From Planctomycetaceae bacterium (GTDB taxonomy: Bacteria; Planctomycetota; Planctomycetia; Pirellulales; Thermoguttaceae), in contig JAISQS010000495.1 of assembly GCA_031274045.1 (NCBI GenBank), positions 1 to 8,859 of the forward strand: a stretch of 8,859 nt of DNA, written 5' to 3'. This document shows positions 5,118 to 8,859 of the stretch, piece by piece; position 1 is the first letter of the stretch, and every line of letters begins with the position of its first letter. Below the pieces are notes generated by a model. That model worked only from the letters and a program-made list of their open reading frames with translations. It was not told the origin of the DNA and did no database searches. The position numbers and the translations under genes are program-made.

Positions 5118-7184
5118 ATGAAATTTTTCAAATATCACTTTTTGATCTTTCTGTTACTTACGTCAACATTGTACGCGCAAGAATTAACTCCGCGCCGTCC
5201 TCCGACACAAAAATTTCAGTTACCCAATAACCAAGTTGTGCGGCATGAGATTCAGGCAAAAGAGCAAAGAAACATTCGATCAAATTCGCCGCCGAATGAT
5301 TCGCATTCGTTGCCGGTGCCGATGTTGAATCCGCAGAATTCGCCGACTTCACAGGCTTCACAGGCTTCGCGCTCGTTACAACTCGGTGATATTAAGACAT
5401 TAAACATCAAGGACATGACGCTTCTTGAATTTGCTCGTTTATTGAGTCAGGGAGCATCTTGGAAAATAGTTGTCAGCAAGCAAGCGGCATCAATTGTTGT
5501 CAACGCGTATTTTGAAAATATTGATGGTGAAAGTGCGATACGTGCGATTTGTCAGGCAAATAATCTTTGGTATCGAAAAGACGCGAACGGGATAATTAGT
5601 ATCTTAACTATTGACGAATACCGCAGGGGGTTGTTGTCGCACACGCATGATACTGTCAAGGTTGTTACGTTGCTTTATCCTGATGCCCGCGCGGTTGGCG
5701 ATTCGATTCAACGGCTGTTCAAAAATCGCGTTGTTTGGAATCCGCCAAACGAATATTACAATGACCCGATAGATGATATCGAACGTGCATTTGACCGAAT
5801 GGAATCAATGTCCGACCGCATAAATTCAATGTCAAACGGCAGCGGAACAGGCAACAACCGCAACTCATCACGCAGCAGCTTACGCAACGGTCGAAGCAGC
5901 TCGTCGCGCAGTAATTATCAACAACGTTCAAATGAACAGTTGAGTCCGAATAGAGTTGTTGAGGATATTGAGCAGAATAAGGACGACGAAAAACTTATTG
6001 CTCAACTTGTGACGAGTGAGGATGAGATGAAGGTTGGTGAGCCGGGTATTGTTTACATATCGGCGTTTCGCGGAACGAATGATCTTATGATTCGTTCGTC
6101 CGATCCCGATGCGGTTATGGAGATTGTCAAAGTAATCGAACAGCTTGATAAACCGACTCCGCAAGTTCTGCTTGAAGTCAAAATACTCGATCTTCGTTTG
6201 ACCGATGACGAATCGTTCGGGCTTGATTGGCTGTTCAAATCGGGCAAAGTATCCGGCGGAAGATCAACCGGAGTTTTGTCCGACGGATACGGTTCCGCAC
6301 ACGCAGCAATCAGCCCGCCGGCAACAAATTTATTACCAAACGGCGCAGGTATCGACCCGAAAGCAATGATACTCCAAGTCGTATCTGACGACGTACTTGC
6401 AAGAATCCAAGCAATGCAGGACAGCGGTCGAATGGTGAGCTTGGCAACACCGAATCTTTGTGTCGCCGATAGTGAAGCGTCGCGGATTTTTATCGGCAAA
6501 GAGACGACGATTTTGACTGATGTTGTTGTCAACACGACCACGACACAAGGTTACAGCACACCATACGTGAACAATTCAGTCGATCCAATTACAGAGCGAA
6601 TGAATATCGGGACAACGTTATTGATCACGCCGCGAATTCACGCGGACAGAACCGTAACGATCAGGATTGTCCATGAAGATTCGCAAGTCGGCGACACACA
6701 AGAAATCATTTTTGGAACAGACGGCGGCAGCACCGGTCTGTCATCACGCAACATGAGTTTCTTTTCCAAAGACATCGAAACACGAACAGTAACAACAACA
6801 GTGATCGCGTCCGACGCTCAAGTAAGTGCTATCGGCGGATTGATTCGTGAGTCGGTGAATCAGCGCGAGGTAGGTTTACCCGGACTGATGAAGTTGCCGT
6901 ATCTTGGCAGTGCGTTCAAGACATCATTCAAAACGCGGGAGCGGCATGAACTGTTAGTTTTAGTGCGACCGTTTGTTTTGCTCGCACCGGGCGAGGGAGG
7001 AATAAAAACCGCAAACTTGCTAAAACGAACAAGCGAACACCCAAGCGCACACGGAAATATTCCACCACTAAGAATCGGCGAAGGAAGCTTCAACACAATA
7101 AACGAAACCATCTACGACATCCCAAAAGATGCCCTAAACGCACTAAAAAAGAGAGCCGCTCCATGGGCAACAAACGGAAAATAA
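5118..7184 (+). CDS. Secretin (GspD/PilQ superfamily), type II secretion or type IV pilus outer-membrane channel
   Basis: A 688-residue secretin, which multimerises into the gated outer-membrane pore of type II secretion and type IV pilus machines. A signal peptide (MKFFKYHFLIFLLLTSTLYA) precedes a Pro/Ser/Asn-rich stretch to about 87. Residues 88-168 look like an N0/STN domain. Residues 178-344 look like a single secretin_N domain, interrupted at about 206-310 by a Ser/Asn/Arg-rich and acidic insertion. The secretin core runs about 348-621: VLLEVKILDLRLTDDESFGL, ATPNLCVADSEASRIFIGKE, GTTLLITPRIHADRTV, and the signature VSAIGGL...VGLPGLMKLPYLGSAFKT...ELLVLVRPFVL. A 67-residue tail follows and may bind a pilotin. 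Only one N-type repeat is seen, fewer than in classical GspD. The start is chosen because it gives a signal peptide directly; no Shine-Dalgarno is visible. It is probably co-transcribed with its neighbours. Sequence alone does not separate T2SS from pilus use. Confidence 0.93.
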   Translation: MKFFKYHFLIFLLLTSTLYAQELTPRRPPTQKFQLPNNQVVRHEIQAKEQRNIRSNSPPNDSHSLPVPMLNPQNSPTSQASQASRSLQLGDIKTLNIKDMTLLEFARLLSQGASWKIVVSKQAASIVVNAYFENIDGESAIRAICQANNLWYRKDANGIISILTIDEYRRGLLSHTHDTVKVVTLLYPDARAVGDSIQRLFKNRVVWNPPNEYYNDPIDDIERAFDRMESMSDRINSMSNGSGTGNNRNSSRSSLRNGRSSSSRSNYQQRSNEQLSPNRVVEDIEQNKDDEKLIAQLVTSEDEMKVGEPGIVYISAFRGTNDLMIRSSDPDAVMEIVKVIEQLDKPTPQVLLEVKILDLRLTDDESFGLDWLFKSGKVSGGRSTGVLSDGYGSAHAAISPPATNLLPNGAGIDPKAMILQVVSDDVLARIQAMQDSGRMVSLATPNLCVADSEASRIFIGKETTILTDVVVNTTTTQGYSTPYVNNSVDPITERMNIGTTLLITPRIHADRTVTIRIVHEDSQVGDTQEIIFGTDGGSTGLSSRNMSFFSKDIETRTVTTTVIASDAQVSAIGGLIRESVNQREVGLPGLMKLPYLGSAFKTSFKTRERHELLVLVRPFVLLAPGEGGIKTANLLKRTSEHPSAHGNIPPLRIGEGSFNTINETIYDIPKDALNALKKRAAPWATNGK
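5348..5365 (+). repeat. 9-bp tandem duplication in the secretin N-terminal linker
   Basis: TTCACAGGC occurs twice in a row, with the start of a third copy, giving the Ser-Gln-Ala repeat at residues 78-84. The duplication keeps the frame and lies in the low-complexity region after the signal peptide. Confidence 0.55.
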
Positions 7185-7323
7185 CCCACAAAAATAACCC
7201 ACAAAAAAACAAATATAAATCAGACCACACAATCAACATTACAAACTAACCAATGACATCGCGTTGTTGTGTTGTTGTCAATTTGATGAACCGAAATTAA
7301 ACAGTAACAAACCATATACTCAC

Positions 7324-7360
7324 AATTCAACGAAAACGATAATGTATAATTCAACGAAAA
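7324..7360 (+). repeat. 13-bp direct repeat straddling the lipoprotein start codon
   Basis: AATTCAACGAAAA occurs at 7324-7336 and 7348-7360, 24 bp apart, and the similarity extends a few bases outward. It looks like a local 24-bp duplication that placed two copies of an Asn-Ser-Thr-Lys codon run before and after ATG 7342, one on each side of the probable start. Confidence 0.6.
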
Positions 7361-8127
7361 TTTGTACGTATTTTTTGATTTTGATTTTGGCAATTTCATT
7401 TAGCGGTTGTCAACAATTGCGTCAAGCTGTTTACAAGCATCCGCTGCACAAACCGGAACCAGTCAAAGTAACAACAGAGTCGCCGATGAGCAAACTTGAG
7501 CGTGCGGAGTTACTTTTGCAATCGGCGAATTGTCTTGACGCGTTGATCAAGTATCGCGAAGTGATGGCGTGCAGCCGCGATTCGAGTGAGATAGATCGGG
7601 CAAAACTCGGCGGCGCGGCGTGTTTGTTGCGTGTCAAAAAATATCCTGCAGCGTTGGCGATACTTGAGCCTTTGCCGCTTGATGTTCGTGGTGAAGCGGA
7701 TATTCGCAAGTTAGGTTTGGCGGGAGAAATATTGATTTACAGCGGTCGCCCGCAAGATGCTGAGGTGTATCTTGAAATCGCCGTCGGCGCGCTTGATCTG
7801 GAGTCGTTGCTCGAACAATTGCGAACCGCACATCAAAACAAAAAACAAAACGCAGATCACGACAACGAACAATTTGAAATAGCTGAAATAGATAGTTGGA
7901 TTCCGGCAATGGTTGCGAATCTTGGTTGTGCGTATTTGAAAAATGACAAACCGGAACACGCGTTGATCATGTATCAATTTGCGTCGGAAATTTACAAACA
8001 AAGAGGCGAGATGATATTAGCCGAACGTTCATTGCGAATGTACGACGACATCGCATCAATCATGCGTCAATACGCACCATACAAACCAATACCCGTAGCA
8101 AATATTTTTTCATCAGGAAAAAAATAA
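7342..8127 (+). CDS. TPR-like outer-membrane lipoprotein, candidate secretin pilotin
   Basis: A 261-residue protein starting at ATG 7342 with a lipoprotein signal: MYNSTKICTYFLILILAISF then SGC, placing the lipidated cysteine at residue 23 (lipobox FSG-C; Phe at -3 is atypical but tolerated). The frame stays open upstream to a TTG at 7264, but that would put 26 extra residues before the signal peptide, so the later ATG is preferred. The mature part is helical with tetratricopeptide-like repeats: residues about 50-80 (KLERAELLLQSANCLDALIK), 88-105 (AKLGGAACLLRVKKYPAALA) and 188-225 (AMVANLGCAYLKNDKPEHAL and on). PilF/PilW-type TPR lipoproteins deliver secretins to the outer membrane, and this gene follows the secretin by 157 bp on the same strand. 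The pilotin role is inferred from context and architecture only; a general TPR scaffold lipoprotein is the alternative. Confidence 0.75.
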   Translation: MYNSTKICTYFLILILAISFSGCQQLRQAVYKHPLHKPEPVKVTTESPMSKLERAELLLQSANCLDALIKYREVMACSRDSSEIDRAKLGGAACLLRVKKYPAALAILEPLPLDVRGEADIRKLGLAGEILIYSGRPQDAEVYLEIAVGALDLESLLEQLRTAHQNKKQNADHDNEQFEIAEIDSWIPAMVANLGCAYLKNDKPEHALIMYQFASEIYKQRGEMILAERSLRMYDDIASIMRQYAPYKPIPVANIFSSGKK

Positions 8128-8225
8128 ATACCAACACACACAAATCACCACACAGACAGACACGCACAATAAATACCAAAACCAATAAAACAGAACGCTT
8201 CACCAAATACACGCGAATTATATCG

Positions 8226-8242
8226 TCACGAACAATTCGTGA
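8226..8242. terminator. Intergenic hairpin after the lipoprotein gene, weak terminator candidate
   Basis: TCACGAA-caa-TTCGTGA is a perfect 7-bp stem with a 3-nt loop, about 100 bp after the lipoprotein stop. No T-run follows on either strand, so it does not meet the usual rho-independent pattern. It may be a processing signal or protein-binding dyad instead. The rest of 8128-8400 is strongly A/C-rich with no reading frame worth calling. Confidence 0.3.
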
Positions 8243-8331
8243 TATGCGTTACCGTGTTGCGGACTGTTTATGAACATTCGTGTGACACAAATTGAAAAAT
8301 TCAAAAAAAATGTCCGGCGAATACCCGTTCA

Positions 8332-8362
8332 TTGACTATTAACAATTAACAAACCGTAGATT
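8332..8362 (+). promoter_or_regulatory. Weak promoter candidate for the last gene
   Basis: TTGACT at 8332-8337 (five of six to the -35 consensus) is followed after 19 bp by TAGATT at 8357-8362 (four of six to the -10). Spacing and -10 quality are poor, but the position, about 30-40 bases ahead of a well-marked start codon, is suitable. Confidence 0.25.
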
Positions 8363-8378
8363 TATTACGGCTTAACAA
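8339..8378. repeat. TTAACAA heptamer repeats upstream of the last gene
   Basis: TTAACAA occurs in tandem at 8339-8345 and 8346-8352 and again at 8372-8378, between the possible promoter and the ribosome-binding site. A small stem (CCGTA/TACGG, 8354-8370) lies between copies. The copies could be regulator half-sites or simple A/T-rich repetition. Confidence 0.35.
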
Positions 8379-8385
8379 AGTTAAA

Positions 8386-8390
8386 AAGGA
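8386..8390 (+). promoter_or_regulatory. Ribosome-binding site of the last gene
   Basis: AAGGA lies nine bases before ATG 8400 and supports that start for a gene whose product has no recognisable family. Confidence 0.75.
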
Positions 8391-8399
8391 ACATTAAAA

Positions 8400-8859
8400 A
8401 TGCAAAAGACAAAAGTTGCGGTTGTGATTAGCGGTAAAAAGGGGGACAGCATAATCAAGTTGATCGATATTGGGGTGGACGAGGTGAATCATACGTTTGA
8501 CTTGCTTTTTCGGGGGGTGGTCTGCTATGTCGATTATGCTGCCAGTCTTTTTGAGTGTCATGTTGACGAGAAATACACCTGTCAACTCGACTTTTCTCAA
8601 ATGGAACGTTGTTCGCCGTCGGACATCAACGCAGACTTGAAAGAGCAGATTTCAGACTTGCTCTTCCGCACCAAATGCAAACCGACATCCGAACATTCAA
8701 CCGACAGATTGATGAATGTTTCATTCATTTGTGAGCATCAATCTACGCCCGACCATGACATGTGTCTTCGCGCACACGAATCGGTTCTCCGCAACTTCCG
8801 TAAATATCTGGATGATTACGCAGCACGAGCTAAACAAGAATTTGAGGAGAAACACAAGG
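8400..8859 (+). CDS. Hypothetical protein, 3' end beyond the window
   Basis: At least 153 codons stay open from ATG 8400 to the window edge, so the stop is not seen. The protein begins MQKTKVAVVISGKKGDSIIK; no family is recognised. The first 65 or so residues look beta-rich (VAVVISG, IIKLIDI, TFDLLFRGVVCYVDY, YTCQLDF). The rest looks more helical and charged, ending in a probable amphipathic helix (LRNFRKYLDDYAARAKQEFE). It holds seven cysteines (42, 53, 61, 71, 93, 111, 122) and several histidines, without CxxC pairs or a clear metal-binding motif. There is no signal peptide or membrane segment, so it should be cytoplasmic. A good Shine-Dalgarno and the codon pattern support it as real. It is separated from the lipoprotein gene by 272 bp, so it is probably a separate transcription unit. 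Confidence 0.75.
   Translation, partial: MQKTKVAVVISGKKGDSIIKLIDIGVDEVNHTFDLLFRGVVCYVDYAASLFECHVDEKYTCQLDFSQMERCSPSDINADLKEQISDLLFRTKCKPTSEHSTDRLMNVSFICEHQSTPDHDMCLRAHESVLRNFRKYLDDYAARAKQEFEEKHK

Noticed and set aside
6053..6541. 162-codon open frame on the - strand
   Set aside because: It lies wholly antisense to the conserved secretin core and encodes nothing recognisable.
7264..7341. TTG-initiated 26-residue extension of the lipoprotein
   Set aside because: It would bury the lipoprotein signal peptide behind a polar stretch; ATG 7342 gives a normal signal peptide.
7345..7350. Perfect TATAAT hexamer
   Set aside because: It lies just inside the lipoprotein coding region after the chosen start, with no -35 partner at proper spacing.

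Overview
The window reads as chromosomal DNA of a diderm (Gram-negative-type) bacterium with moderate G+C content. A secretin outer-membrane pore with a signal peptide and a lipobox lipoprotein support two membranes. The Rpn-type nuclease, non-Shine-Dalgarno starts, loosely packed genes and dispersed hairpin repeats remind me of gut or anaerobic Planctomycetota, but that placement is recall, not something the sequence proves. All supported genes lie on the + strand. No tRNA, rRNA, CRISPR array or intact insertion sequence was found.

Region 1 (1-1103): a short hairpin repeat at the left edge, then a full-length Rpn/PD-(D/E)XK-family nuclease with a charged Gly-repeat tail. Region 2 (1342-2459): a complete cheB (chemotaxis methylesterase/deamidase) with every catalytic residue in place but no other chemotaxis gene nearby. 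A 23-codon micro-ORF overlaps its stop as ATGA. Region 3 (2428-3407): a near-consensus promoter inside a 9-bp inverted repeat, then a 19-bp imperfect palindrome, then a lone ABC-3-family zinc/manganese permease. No ATPase or binding-protein gene is present beside it.

Region 4 (3408-4115): about 700 bp without a convincing gene, holding a dispersed-type inverted repeat with 23-bp arms. Region 5 (4116-8127): three consecutive genes that look like a secretin module. They are (a) a membrane-anchored or exported protein with a long Pro/Thr/Asn/Gln-rich linker and a C-terminal domain resembling GspC/PilP connectors, (b) a 688-residue secretin of the GspD/PilQ superfamily with a large low-complexity insertion, and (c) a TPR-like lipoprotein that could be the secretin's pilotin. 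Together they would form the outer-membrane channel, its periplasmic connector and its targeting factor; the ATPase, platform and pseudopilins must be encoded elsewhere.

Region 6 (8128-8859): an A/C-rich spacer with a hairpin and short repeats, then a well-translated gene of unknown function that runs off the right edge. Genes and spacers across the window show block-wise switching between keto-rich (G/T) and amino-rich (A/C) coding strands. The most interesting items are the connector-secretin-lipoprotein module, the compact regulatory region before the metal permease, and the compositional patchwork.
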